A DNA stretch of 64,000 bases, taken from assembly GCA_023441055.1 (NCBI GenBank), contig JAEZQY010000053.1:1-64000 (forward strand), in the 5' to 3' direction. Position numbers and translations under genes: made by a program. The notes under the pieces are model-generated. The model made no database searches. It saw only the letters and a program-made list of their open reading frames with translations, and had not been told where the DNA came from. This DNA is from Bacillota bacterium (GTDB lineage: Bacteria > Bacillota > Bacilli > Paenibacillales > UBA4045). Below, in pieces: positions 36,471 through 45,696 of this stretch; the stretch's first letter is position 1; the number at the start of each line of letters is the position of its first letter.

Positions 36471-37382
36471 CTACAATCCCTCCTCCTTCCATAGCTTTCT
36501 CACGATGTAATTCGCCCCGAATAAGAAGATGAAATTAATAATAGACTTCATCAGGCCAACCGTTGTCGCAAATCCAAATCCAGTAGAATCCGTAAAGGCG
36601 CTTCGATAAACAAACGTATCTAGAATGTCCACATGACTATAAACGATGGGATTGTATAAATTGAATATTTGATCGAATCCGCCATTCATCATATTACCCA
36701 CAGCAAGTATGAGTAAGATCGATGCAGTCGTCTTCACAACAGGCCATGTGATCGCCTTCAGCTGCTGAAACCGGTTAGCCCCATCTATCGAGGCTGCCTC
36801 ATATAGCTCCGGATTGATACCCGCTATCGTTGCCAGGTATAGGATCGAAGACCATCCGGCCTCCTTCCATATACTCGAGAGGAAGATCATCGCCGTGAAG
36901 CTGGTAGGTTCGGTTAGAACCGATTGCTTCTGCATACCTAGCGTTGTTAATAATTGATTCCACAAGCCTTGATCACTGAATATGCCAATGATAATTCCAC
37001 TAAGCACGACCCAGCTAATAAAGTGAGGGAATGTATACACGGTTTGGAATATGCGTTTGAATCTGCTCTTGGAAATTTCATTCAGCAGCAGCGCCAGAAT
37101 AATCGGAACAGGGAATTCAATCACAAGTCTGCCCATGCTAATGAGTACTGTGTTTCTAAATGCATGGATGAAATCGGGATTACTAATGACATGCCGAAAA
37201 TTCTCGAAATTGTTCCATGGACTCCCCAATATCCCTTTCGAATAATCAAATTCCTTAAATGCGAGAACAACACCATACATAGGCGCATAGGCAAAAACTG
37301 CAAAATAGATCACTACTGGAGCTAGAAGTATATACAAATACTTATACTTATTAAGTACTTTCCACCAATTCGTATTCACCAC
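36471..37382 (-). CDS. Carbohydrate ABC transporter permease, LplB type, cluster B
   Basis: 303 residues, six predicted helices, N-terminal YAPMYGVVLAFKEFDYSKG and EAA loop LYEAASIDGANRFQQ. The start is a GTG at 37382 (another GTG follows directly) with only a weak ribosome site. It lies 59 bases after the Gfo/Idh gene at 37442-38443 and forms the importer with the next two genes. Confidence 0.9.
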   Translation of the reverse strand: MVNTNWWKVLNKYKYLYILLAPVVIYFAVFAYAPMYGVVLAFKEFDYSKGILGSPWNNFENFRHVISNPDFIHAFRNTVLISMGRLVIEFPVPIILALLLNEISKSRFKRIFQTVYTFPHFISWVVLSGIIIGIFSDQGLWNQLLTTLGMQKQSVLTEPTSFTAMIFLSSIWKEAGWSSILYLATIAGINPELYEAASIDGANRFQQLKAITWPVVKTTASILLILAVGNMMNGGFDQIFNLYNPIVYSHVDILDTFVYRSAFTDSTGFGFATTVGLMKSIINFIFLFGANYIVRKLWKEEGL

Positions 37383-37441
37383 AAGGATTTCACCACATTC
37401 GCAGTTTATTTACTATTTAGCAGGCGCTCGTCTTCCATTAA

Positions 37442-38443
37442 TTAACCAGTAACATGCACGATCTCCCCATTATGATCTGCCGATTGTTTCTCTAATTCAA
37501 GAATTCGGATGACCGCCAGAGTATCCCTCGGAGCTGATTGATCAACAGGCGTATTATGAATAATCGCATTAGCAAAGTATTGAATCTCTCCATAAACACC
37601 GCCAATTCCCTCTAACTTGGGTATAAAGCATTTTCCTTCGCTAGGATTTTCGATCAACACACCATTATGATAAACAACGTTTCCTCTTTCAAAGTTCACG
37701 CGATAATTCATTTCAAATTCAAAGTCCCCCTCAAGTGACCAGTCTGATTGCGCATGAATGAGCATATCCTTATAGCCATAATGAGCTGAAACCACATCAT
37801 AACCGCTATTTTCATATTTATTCTTTCCCAGAACAGATACCCACTGAGGCTTCCCAAATAACCAATAGATCATATCGACATCATGGATATGAAAGTCTAA
37901 TAGATTTCCGCCGCTTTTCTTCTCATCAAGCATCCATCGATTAGCCGATGATATAGGCGGATTTCCACCACGGAAGAAGTTAGCTGAAATTACGTTGCCA
38001 AGTCTCCCACTGTCCACGCAATCCTTTAAGTAGACATACTCCGACATAAACCTTAAGCACTGGGCAATCATAAGCAACCGATTATTGCACTCAGCAGCCT
38101 CCACCATACGTTCACTATCGAAGCTGTTCAACGCCATCGGTTTTTCACATAAAACATGTTTGCCTTTGTTTAATGCCTGAATCGTCATTTCAGCATGAAG
38201 AAAGGTCGGCAAACAAATATCGATATAATCCAATTCATCATCCATCAGCATCTCAGCAAAATCAGTGTAAATATCATACTTGTTAAAATCATACTCTGCC
38301 GAGTCTTTAAACTTATTTGCATCCAAATCACAAATCGCTTTCAATTGGATCGCCGAGCCTTCTGATTCCAAGGCCAAGTATTGATTGAGGTGTACTTTTC
38401 CTATATTTCCAAGGCCAAGAAGACCTGCCTTCACTTTCTTCAA
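37442..38443 (-). CDS. Gfo/Idh/MocA-family oxidoreductase, second type
   Basis: 333 residues: Rossmann motif GLLGLGNIGKVH, the EKP motif (LCEKPMAL) and GGNLLDFHIHDVD, whose His is the usual catalytic partner. It lacks the Cys cluster of the two other Gfo/Idh proteins and belongs to a different branch. TTG at 38443 is preferred as start, since AGGTGGGG lies 6 bases upstream; the GTG at 38455 overlaps this site. It follows the isomerase-like gene by 31 bases, and this pair is typical of inositol or keto-sugar pathways. Confidence 0.85.
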   Translation of the reverse strand: MKKVKAGLLGLGNIGKVHLNQYLALESEGSAIQLKAICDLDANKFKDSAEYDFNKYDIYTDFAEMLMDDELDYIDICLPTFLHAEMTIQALNKGKHVLCEKPMALNSFDSERMVEAAECNNRLLMIAQCLRFMSEYVYLKDCVDSGRLGNVISANFFRGGNPPISSANRWMLDEKKSGGNLLDFHIHDVDMIYWLFGKPQWVSVLGKNKYENSGYDVVSAHYGYKDMLIHAQSDWSLEGDFEFEMNYRVNFERGNVVYHNGVLIENPSEGKCFIPKLEGIGGVYGEIQYFANAIIHNTPVDQSAPRDTLAVIRILELEKQSADHNGEIVHVTG

Positions 38444-38474
38444 TCTAAACCCCACCTTTTCGCTCCATTCATCT

Positions 38475-39287
38475 CTAGCCCCACCAAATTTTTAAATCAT
38501 CAATTGTTTTTCTAATATCTACAAGCTGTTGTTCACCGCTTATTTCACGCTCAATGATAAACTGCCCATTAAAGCCCATTTTTTTGAGCTTCGCTATAAA
38601 TTCCGGAAACTGTACCTTACCCCGTCCCGGGGGAACTTCCTCTCCCAAGCGATCTCCAGTTGTCGGGTACAAACCATCCTTCACATGAATATTGCGGACG
38701 TACTTTCCAATTACGTCCAAGGCATCTATTGGATTTCCTTTGCCGTACAATATAAGATTGGCCGGGTCTAAGTTTATCCCTAGATTACTTGTGCCTATTC
38801 TCTCGATTGTTCGGAGAAGAACAATTGGAGTTTCCTGTCCTGTCTCAAACCAGAATCCGATTCCTAATTTATCACAGTATTGTGCAACTTCTTGTATCGT
38901 TTCTACTACAGATAAATATTCGCGATCCGTTACATTCTCTGGTATAAACCCGCAATGTGTTATAATCGCTGGTGCCCCAATCCAGCTTGCGAAGTCAGCC
39001 CATCGCTTTATAGCCTTCACGCGCTCCTCACGAAATGCTTCAGGCACGATTCCCAATGTTACAGGTCCTTCAAGAAAGTTCCAAATCTGCGTTCCTGGCA
39101 TGCCCGCCCATACCGCACAAATTCTCACATTCGTTTCAGTTGACTCTTTACTAACTTGTGTTGCGATTTCTTTAGTTGCTAAATTCATTTCTCCGCCGAA
39201 CAATTGACATACATCCAAACCTAGGTGCTTGACCTGATCAAAATTATTCGCTTTGTCTTTTAGATGCGTGATTACACCAATATCCAT
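38475..39287 (-). CDS. Sugar phosphate isomerase/epimerase-like TIM-barrel protein
   Basis: 270 residues, xylose-isomerase-like/AP-endonuclease family 2 TIM barrel. Likely metal ligands are in WFETGQE, NLDPANLIL, IHVKDGL and FIIERE. Family members isomerise or epimerise sugars or keto-inositols, and some cleave 3-keto-glycosides. GAGAGGG lies 7 bases upstream of the ATG. It is the first gene of the long cluster B operon, under the promoter at 39329-39389. Confidence 0.88.
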   Translation of the reverse strand: MDIGVITHLKDKANNFDQVKHLGLDVCQLFGGEMNLATKEIATQVSKESTETNVRICAVWAGMPGTQIWNFLEGPVTLGIVPEAFREERVKAIKRWADFASWIGAPAIITHCGFIPENVTDREYLSVVETIQEVAQYCDKLGIGFWFETGQETPIVLLRTIERIGTSNLGINLDPANLILYGKGNPIDALDVIGKYVRNIHVKDGLYPTTGDRLGEEVPPGRGKVQFPEFIAKLKKMGFNGQFIIEREISGEQQLVDIRKTIDDLKIWWG

Positions 39288-39328
39288 GCGCTAACCCTCT
39301 CCAATTGGCCATCTTCTCTAATAACCCC

Positions 39329-39389
39329 ATTGTATATGCAGCGCTTACATTCGAACATGAACACCGATTAGGAGATACATGTATCATCC
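39329..39389 (-). promoter_or_regulatory. Cluster B operon promoter with conserved regulator module (copy 1)
   Basis: A 54-bp block (39336-39389) matches the block at 45442-45495 at 39 of 54 positions. On the minus strand it reads GGAT.ATACATG, CTAA..GGT.TTCATGT and ATGTAAGCGCT.CAT in order, followed after one base by -10 TACAAT (39329-39334). There is no good -35, which suggests activator dependence. The last block resembles a catabolite-responsive element shortened by one base. Confidence 0.6.
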
Positions 39390-39421
39390 ATCGAACTTAT
39401 CAGTCCTTTAGCCACTAGCAG

Positions 39422-39435
39422 ATAAAGCGCTAACA
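39422..39435 (-). promoter_or_regulatory. Additional cre-like site
   Basis: On the minus strand TGTTAGCGCTTTAT fits the B. subtilis catabolite-responsive element at 10 of 12 fixed positions, missing only the final CA. It lies between the response-regulator stop and the cluster B promoter. Weak support. Confidence 0.3.
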
Positions 39436-39451
39436 TATGTCCATGCTCGAA

Positions 39452-40891
39452 CTAACAATCCTCCAAGCTTTGATGTTCCTGCCGGTAAACACTTGGCGCG
39501 CAGCCTGTTGTCCGCTTGAATATACGGCTAAAGTAGAAGTAGTCGTTAATTCCAACCTTCTCGGCGATGTCCTGAATGGTAAGATCAGATGTCTTCAATA
39601 ACGAACAAGCATAATCCATCCTTAATTTCGTTACATATTCCGTAAACGTTAGTCCGACTTCTTTCTTGAACAGCTGGCTCACGTAATTGGCATTCACATT
39701 AAATGCGGAGGAGATGCTTTGCAGGGTAAGATTGTGGTAAAACCTTTCGTTCACATGTTGGAAGATGGACATAAAGGTAGGATTTTTGATTCTATGAGCA
39801 ATATGCTCGGAGGCTTGAACCGATTTTTGGGCGATTAGCTCTTTGAGAATACGCAGCATATCCTGCACGTTAATGAAGCGGCCGGCAAGCTCGTCAAAGG
39901 AGTAGAAGTAATCCTCATTATGGCTCCCCGGATCGCTCAGGAAAGACATTGCATCGTTATAGATCAACAAGGCATGTCTAATTGTGAATTGACCATTCGC
40001 GAATATCGCTTGCATCGAATCCAACATCGTACATACAGCAGGAATATCCTGCTGGACGAAGGCCTTCTGCAATTGTTGAAGGGAGTACTCTGTTACCGTG
40101 GGATAATCCGCGCTCCAATATATTTGCCGCGTACCCATTGTAAAGAAACGATACGCATTCAATTCTGCTTGCTGGATCGCTTTCTTAAGCTGACTGATTT
40201 GCACAATGGATTCGCTGACACCTATGCCTTGCATATTAGGCTCTGCTTCTCGCTCATAACGCTGCATGATTTCGTCTAGCACGTTATGCGTGAGCAGGCA
40301 GGCATATTTGTTATACCCAATTTTTATTGACAGGCTGCCCGACACATCCATCCGTCTCTCCGGCCTATCCTTCCCAACCCATACAAGCACATACGTTTGG
40401 TGATCAGGGCTTATCATAATTCCAGCATGCTGTAATTGCTCGGATAGCAGCTTCTGACTTGATTTGCTGTTTTCTTCTATTAAATCTAATAGATCAATTT
40501 CATAATTCATTTTCGTTTGATCCAGCTGCTGCTTCGCTTTTACTAGGAAGCTAATAATCTCAGTCTCATCGAATGGCTTCAGACAATAGCCCATAACCCC
40601 GTATTGAATCGCTTTTTGTGCCAATGCAAATTCTGCATGGCCGCTTACAATAATGGTTAATAGCTCAGGCATCTTTTTTTTAGTCATCTTTATAAGCTCT
40701 AACCCGCTAATGCCCGGCATTCGAATATCAGTAAAGATCAGATCTGGTTTTATCTCTTCAAATAGTGCCAGAGCTTCTTCGCCATTCAAGGCATATCCCG
40801 CAACCTCAAAGCCATACTGCTCCCATTCCACACTTGCACTCAAGCTTTTGATTACGAGCTCTTCATCGTCAATAAGTACAATCTTGTACAT
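39452..40891 (-). CDS. YesN-type response regulator with AraC DNA-binding domain
   Basis: 479 residues. Receiver domain at 1-120 with phospho-acceptor D55 (FTDIRMPG), acidic pocket D8-D9 and K about 104 (CLKPF). A linker region is followed by an AraC-type helix-turn-helix pair in the last 100 residues (SAFNVNANYVSQLFK and IAEKVGINDYFYFSRIFK). ATG at 40891 with a GGTG site 6 bases upstream; the frame is open further up inside the kinase gene. It pairs with the YesM-type kinase directly upstream and is the best candidate to bind the shared promoter module at 39329-39389 and 45435-45495. Confidence 0.92.
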   Translation of the reverse strand: MYKIVLIDDEELVIKSLSASVEWEQYGFEVAGYALNGEEALALFEEIKPDLIFTDIRMPGISGLELIKMTKKKMPELLTIIVSGHAEFALAQKAIQYGVMGYCLKPFDETEIISFLVKAKQQLDQTKMNYEIDLLDLIEENSKSSQKLLSEQLQHAGIMISPDHQTYVLVWVGKDRPERRMDVSGSLSIKIGYNKYACLLTHNVLDEIMQRYEREAEPNMQGIGVSESIVQISQLKKAIQQAELNAYRFFTMGTRQIYWSADYPTVTEYSLQQLQKAFVQQDIPAVCTMLDSMQAIFANGQFTIRHALLIYNDAMSFLSDPGSHNEDYFYSFDELAGRFINVQDMLRILKELIAQKSVQASEHIAHRIKNPTFMSIFQHVNERFYHNLTLQSISSAFNVNANYVSQLFKKEVGLTFTEYVTKLRMDYACSLLKTSDLTIQDIAEKVGINDYFYFSRIFKRTTGCAPSVYRQEHQSLEDC

Positions 40892-40892
40892 A

Positions 40893-42659
40893 TCATTCAC
40901 CGCCGCATGGTATTTTGATGACAACTTTCGTACCGATCCCAGACACGCTTCTTACTTGCAACCCATACTGCTCACCGTACTTGAGCCGTATTCGATTGTG
41001 AACGTTCACTAATCCAATGCTATTCCCTTCACGATTCATCCGCTGGCTTCCCACTGTATCTGTAGAGAGAATGTGCTGGATTTGTTGCAGCTTCTCCTCT
41101 TCGATCCCCACTCCGCTATCGCTAACTATGATGTGAAGGACTTGTTCAGTCATATGACCTGATAATTTCAATATGCTGCCCTCTACTTTGGGTTCGATTC
41201 CGTGGAAGATCGCATTTTCTACAATCGGCTGCAGAATCATCTTCGGCACCTTGCAGGTCAACAACGCTTCATCAAATTCATATTCAACCGTCAATCGATG
41301 GCGGAATCGCACCTTCTGTATGTGAATATAATCCTTCACAATCGATAATTCTTCACGCATCAGAACGAGATCGACTTCTTTAATGCTGTAGCGAAAAACC
41401 TCCCCTAATGATTTAACCATTCGAAATATGTCGTCAGAGCCCGCTTCAACAGCTAGCCCCTTCATCGATTCGAACGTGTTGTACAGAAAATGCGGATTAA
41501 TTTGACTTTGAAGATAGGCTAATTCCGATTGTTTCTTTACAAGCTCAGCTTCATACAGCTTCGCATTACTTGTAATCAACTTTTGGGTCAAATCATCAAT
41601 TTCATTTAACATTTGGTTAAAGTGCGTAGTCATCATGATGATTTCCCAGTATCCATCAACTTCAATTTGTCCTTTTAAGTTTTTCCAATCCCCGAATTTA
41701 ATTTGATTCATGACGCGCATCAGCTTCTTCAATGGCTGGACGATATTATTAATAACGAAGGTGAATGGAATCACTAACAGCAATAAAGCGAGGAATGCAA
41801 TGACATATTGCTGCTTCCGAACCTCATCAAGTCCGCTTAGCAGCTCACTCTGAGGCATCTTGATCGTGATCTTGCCATCAATATCTGGAATGAAGCCGGT
41901 TTGAATAACATACTCAGAATCCTTATCCGTATTGGCATTCACCACATAGTGGCTCCCGATCTCGGCGGTGCTGTCATTCGAATAGAAGAGAGTGTCATTA
42001 CGGTCCGTCATATAGATGGAGCTTCCGCTTGCTCGGATTACTTGGTCCTGGCGCCCGAGCAGTGCATTCACATCGAGCACGATCATGAGTGTACCAATCT
42101 CTTGTCCGACCATCTCAAAGTTGGTAATGGAATAGATTTGTGCACCAGCAATGAATACTTCTTTGGGCTTATTATTCCAATTGATTGTCTTAATTTCTGT
42201 ATAGAAGAACGTTCTTTCAGGCGGGATATCCTCCGCAATATGTACAATGTTATTGATATCGCCATATATATTAAATTGTGTTGCTTCATGAGTTCCTTCA
42301 TTACCAATAATTGCGATATCCAGAATACCATCCTTCATCTTGACCATATCGGTGATATAGCTTTTTAAGTTCGTATAGCCTGAATATTTCTCCAGCGGGT
42401 CTGTCTCATTCAGGAATTCTTGTACGATAGGGGAATTATAAGAGATGTTCTCTAGTAATCGTTTAACCGTATCGCTGTTGGATGCAATCACCTGATTAAT
42501 CTGAGAGATCATCTCTGTGAAGTATTGCTTGTTATTCTCTTCAATGACTTGGGCAACCTTGATATAGTGGGTATAAATAAGAACAAGGATAAGGATGATC
42601 ACGATAATAGCCAGCATGGACAATTGTGCGCTAATCTTCAATCTCTTCAAGTAACCCAT
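40893..42659 (-). CDS. YesM-type sensor histidine kinase
   Basis: 588 residues. Transmembrane helix at about 14-34, extracellular sensor (about 35-290), second helix at about 291-312, HAMP (about 313-365), His-kinase box INPHFLYNTFESMKGL with phospho-acceptor H390, and an ATPase domain with LQPIVENAIFHG (N box) and DSGVGIEEEKL (G1). This is the carbohydrate-sensing LytS/YesM class. AAGGGGG lies just upstream of the ATG. The response-regulator gene starts one base after its stop, so they are coupled. Confidence 0.93.
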   Translation of the reverse strand: MGYLKRLKISAQLSMLAIIVIILILVLIYTHYIKVAQVIEENNKQYFTEMISQINQVIASNSDTVKRLLENISYNSPIVQEFLNETDPLEKYSGYTNLKSYITDMVKMKDGILDIAIIGNEGTHEATQFNIYGDINNIVHIAEDIPPERTFFYTEIKTINWNNKPKEVFIAGAQIYSITNFEMVGQEIGTLMIVLDVNALLGRQDQVIRASGSSIYMTDRNDTLFYSNDSTAEIGSHYVVNANTDKDSEYVIQTGFIPDIDGKITIKMPQSELLSGLDEVRKQQYVIAFLALLLLVIPFTFVINNIVQPLKKLMRVMNQIKFGDWKNLKGQIEVDGYWEIIMMTTHFNQMLNEIDDLTQKLITSNAKLYEAELVKKQSELAYLQSQINPHFLYNTFESMKGLAVEAGSDDIFRMVKSLGEVFRYSIKEVDLVLMREELSIVKDYIHIQKVRFRHRLTVEYEFDEALLTCKVPKMILQPIVENAIFHGIEPKVEGSILKLSGHMTEQVLHIIVSDSGVGIEEEKLQQIQHILSTDTVGSQRMNREGNSIGLVNVHNRIRLKYGEQYGLQVRSVSGIGTKVVIKIPCGGE

Positions 42660-42732
42660 AATAACCCCCTTAATGATTGCATCCTGATATAAATATGTAT
42701 TATATCACCACTGAACGCCGACCGAGCTACAA

Positions 42733-42777
42733 AATGCCGAGTATTGGAAGGGACACTCCCCTTCGCAACTCGGCATT
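42733..42777 (-). terminator. Bidirectional hairpin terminator after the cluster B glycosidase gene
   Basis: Arms AATGCCGAGT (42733-42742) and ACTCGGCATT (42768-42777) with an inner GGAAGGG/CCCCTTC pairing. The minus-strand tail is TTTTG after the stem; the plus-strand tail is AGTTTTCTTTT. It separates the glycosidase gene from the kinase gene. Confidence 0.75.
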
Positions 42778-42793
42778 AGTTTTCTTTTACTAA

Positions 42794-45415
42794 TTAGAAC
42801 TCAACGATAACCTGGAGCAAACTTCCCGATACAGTAGCACACACGGTTTCATTCTCACAATCGTAAGTGCCATTGCTTACGCGCAAGGCCCGTTTACCTT
42901 CTGGATGCGGCAATCGAAGGTCGACAACTTCAGGAGCTCTGCTCGAGTGAAAATGGATATTTGCTGTTATTCGTCCATTAGCGATGTCAGACTCTATCTC
43001 CATGGAGAATGGGCCAAAATAACTAGCGGCATGACCAATTGAAACCCGTTCCCCTTGTTCCATCCATGCTCTTGGAATACCCGGAAGAAGCCTTAGCCTC
43101 TGACCATCCTCCATGTATAGCATCCAGCGACACTGCATCAAGAACCAGCCCTCCTCATGTGTCTTATGCGGACTGGCATGCCAATAATGCTCCCAGAATG
43201 TATAGATTTCCCGATCCGCAAGACCAGCAAGACCATGATAGAAGGCTGCAAGGAACGGCTTCGTTTCTCCCCTTCTAAGATGAATCAAGGGATGAATACT
43301 GTAATAAGGCTGACTAAGTGCAACATTCTGCATACACATTAATTCGTTGTGGAAGTTAAGGAGGAAGGTCGCTTCCTGCCCATCAGGATCCAGCACTTCT
43401 TGAAGCACAAGATACAGCGGACCAATTAGCGAGTCTCTAGCCACCATAGAACCATGTGTCCCCCACTTCCCCCCATCCGCGTACAAGGACAGCGGACCAC
43501 GATATTCAGCCCATGGTGCGCAAGTCGGCACCCAGCTTCCATCTCCGAGTGGAACAACAGGAGATTTAGTTATATTTTCCCTCAGTGACGTTCTAATGTC
43601 CCGCTTAAGATCATTGGCATCCTGAAGTATGCGGTCAGATAATAATGGATCAGTGGATTCTAACATCTCTGCTAAACGCTTCAAGCCTATATAGGCAAAA
43701 CCGTTTAACATATAGGAGCGAAAGTGGTCCTCCGGGTCAGCTGTCTTCCCTTCAAGCATCCCATAGCCATTGCCTATTAATTCTTCTCTTAAATTGTTGC
43801 TGCGCCATGCTAATAGAAATTCATAGGCTTTGACCAGATTCGGTTTAATGCGCGCAACCCACGCATCATCTCGAACATACCGATAATGCTCCCCCATACT
43901 CCACAGTGCCGCACCTGTCTCAAGCATGTATCCGCCGAAATTCTGGATAAACCCATTCTCATGCTGTTTATCGAGGAAGAACTGGAGTGAACGCTCTGCA
44001 TTATGATGGGCACCGATTGAATCTAGGTATTGAATGATCGGTGAGCTTTCTGAGCCAATTGCCGTGTATGCACCTATCGTTGGTACTAGCGTGTGGTCCG
44101 GTTCTAATCCATAGCTGATTAAATCAAGATGCATAAAACCAGCCTGCATCATCTCCTGGATTCTAGGCTCTGGAAGCTTAATCTCCATCGTATTGCTTAA
44201 CTTAGCCTCCCAGAAGGCTAGGCACTCTTGATATCTATGCTGGAAATCTTGTTTCCGAAGCAAAGCAGCTCGCTCTTCACTAATTGGGCTATGCGGAATA
44301 TAAAATTCAAAAACAACAGATTCACCTGGCTTTAACAAGATCGCCACTTCCTCTTGCGGTAAAGGCTTACCATTAAGCTTGGATACCGTAAACACTTTTC
44401 CCGTAGTATCCTTATTGAATCCTTCCTCGCCATCGAATTCGAGTTCGACCTTTCTGGCAAACGGACTCTTAAACCAAGCATAACGCGGTACATTGCCCTT
44501 GTTGATAGCAATGGTTTGAGAATAATAGACTGTCTCTTCTGCAATCGGTCGCTCTATAGCGATACGTTTTTCATATTCTTCTTGTTGCTGCTCCGTGAAC
44601 ATATGTCCAAGACCTTTTTCATCTGCAACCAAGTAATAAGTGCCTCTCAATGTTGATGCATGTAAAGGACTACTCTCATAGGAGGAGAACGCAACATTAT
44701 TATACTGGATGTCATCATCCATAATCGTACAATGCACAATTGGATATATGCCATTCTCTAGTCTACGGGATAGCCGATATTCACAACCCAGCCCTCTGCC
44801 TAATAAATAATTATAGAGAACCGGCTTATTGTTCAGCTCTGGAACGTCTAGAAATTGACCATAAACACCTGCTCGAATCCAATCCCATTGCCGCGTAAGA
44901 TCACAATCTCCTTGCCCTCTAAAGCCTGCCTCGAAAATGCGTACATCCCTTGATAATCCAAGCCATACTGGCGTTGTTAATGATCTGGTTGCCCTTGCCG
45001 CACTCTCATAGGATTGCTCGGGATCAGACTCGATCCGCTGCAAATTGGTCTGCATACCTCTATTCATAATCTCAGCTGCAAGCTGCTCATAAGAACCAGA
45101 ATGATTAGCTTCTGTCACCACGACTCCATATTCTCTTATAAAAATGGGAAACTCTGAGGATACATCCCGAAGGAAGAAGCTGAAGCCATGTGAATCCGTC
45201 TCCACTGTTACTAATGTCGCAAATGCGCCAAAATCTACATGTTCATTGCGAATCGTTACATCCAATCGAGCGGGTCCTTGTGTATAAAATTGATGCAAGC
45301 TGTTGTCGTACATGCCTTGGCCAGCGCCTAGTCTACCGCTCACTATATCGGCATTCCGAATAGAAATAGTGCCTTTATTGATACTGTGATTCCACATGAT
45401 CGATATTCCCGTCAT
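42794..45415 (-). CDS. Six-hairpin glycosidase-like protein, cluster B paralogue
   Basis: 873 residues, no signal peptide. It is similar to the protein of 196-2829 from end to end, with long identical stretches such as TFWEHYWHASPHKTHEEGW and LETGAALWS.GEHYRY. The fold is probably an N-terminal sandwich plus an (alpha/alpha)6 barrel; the GH family is not recognised. GGAGGG precedes the ATG. It stands alone as a transcription unit with a terminator and the second copy of the conserved promoter module. Retention of this paralogue in both clusters implies a central role in using the glycan. Confidence 0.82.
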   Translation of the reverse strand: MTGISIMWNHSINKGTISIRNADIVSGRLGAGQGMYDNSLHQFYTQGPARLDVTIRNEHVDFGAFATLVTVETDSHGFSFFLRDVSSEFPIFIREYGVVVTEANHSGSYEQLAAEIMNRGMQTNLQRIESDPEQSYESAARATRSLTTPVWLGLSRDVRIFEAGFRGQGDCDLTRQWDWIRAGVYGQFLDVPELNNKPVLYNYLLGRGLGCEYRLSRRLENGIYPIVHCTIMDDDIQYNNVAFSSYESSPLHASTLRGTYYLVADEKGLGHMFTEQQQEEYEKRIAIERPIAEETVYYSQTIAINKGNVPRYAWFKSPFARKVELEFDGEEGFNKDTTGKVFTVSKLNGKPLPQEEVAILLKPGESVVFEFYIPHSPISEERAALLRKQDFQHRYQECLAFWEAKLSNTMEIKLPEPRIQEMMQAGFMHLDLISYGLEPDHTLVPTIGAYTAIGSESSPIIQYLDSIGAHHNAERSLQFFLDKQHENGFIQNFGGYMLETGAALWSMGEHYRYVRDDAWVARIKPNLVKAYEFLLAWRSNNLREELIGNGYGMLEGKTADPEDHFRSYMLNGFAYIGLKRLAEMLESTDPLLSDRILQDANDLKRDIRTSLRENITKSPVVPLGDGSWVPTCAPWAEYRGPLSLYADGGKWGTHGSMVARDSLIGPLYLVLQEVLDPDGQEATFLLNFHNELMCMQNVALSQPYYSIHPLIHLRRGETKPFLAAFYHGLAGLADREIYTFWEHYWHASPHKTHEEGWFLMQCRWMLYMEDGQRLRLLPGIPRAWMEQGERVSIGHAASYFGPFSMEIESDIANGRITANIHFHSSRAPEVVDLRLPHPEGKRALRVSNGTYDCENETVCATVSGSLLQVIVEF

Positions 45416-45434
45416 ATATATCCCTCCGCATTAA

Positions 45435-45495
45435 ATCTTACATGAAGCGCTTACATATAGACATGAATACCTGTTAGAGCTCTCATGTATAATCC
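45435..45495 (-). promoter_or_regulatory. Promoter with conserved regulator module (copy 2)
   Basis: The same 54-bp block as at 39336-39389 lies at 45442-45495, with -10 TAAGAT (45435-45440) at the identical offset. A cre-like TGTAAGCGCTTCAT lies between this -10 and the upstream regulator half-sites. It drives the glycosidase gene; the leader would be very short (about 13 bases), mostly ribosome site. Confidence 0.6.
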
Positions 45496-45627
45496 TTAGA
45501 GGGCTTAAGTATATTGTCTGCATAAGGCTATGGCACTAATATTTATCCATGCAAAACTAATAATTCTCCAGTTTATATCACTGGCATAATCACTCGCTGC
45601 GTCAGTGATCAAAAATATGATCTGCAC

Positions 45628-45667
45628 AAAACAAAAAGCCATCAGCGCGAACACCCACACTGACAGC
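45628..45667 (-). terminator. Terminator of the sulfate transport operon
   Basis: On the minus strand, arms GCTGTCAGTG and CGCTGATGGC pair over 10 bp (three G-T wobbles) and are followed by TTTTTGTTTTG. It lies 30 bases after the cysA stop. Confidence 0.75.
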
Positions 45668-45696
45668 CTCTCCTATCTCTAACGCATTGTCATCAC

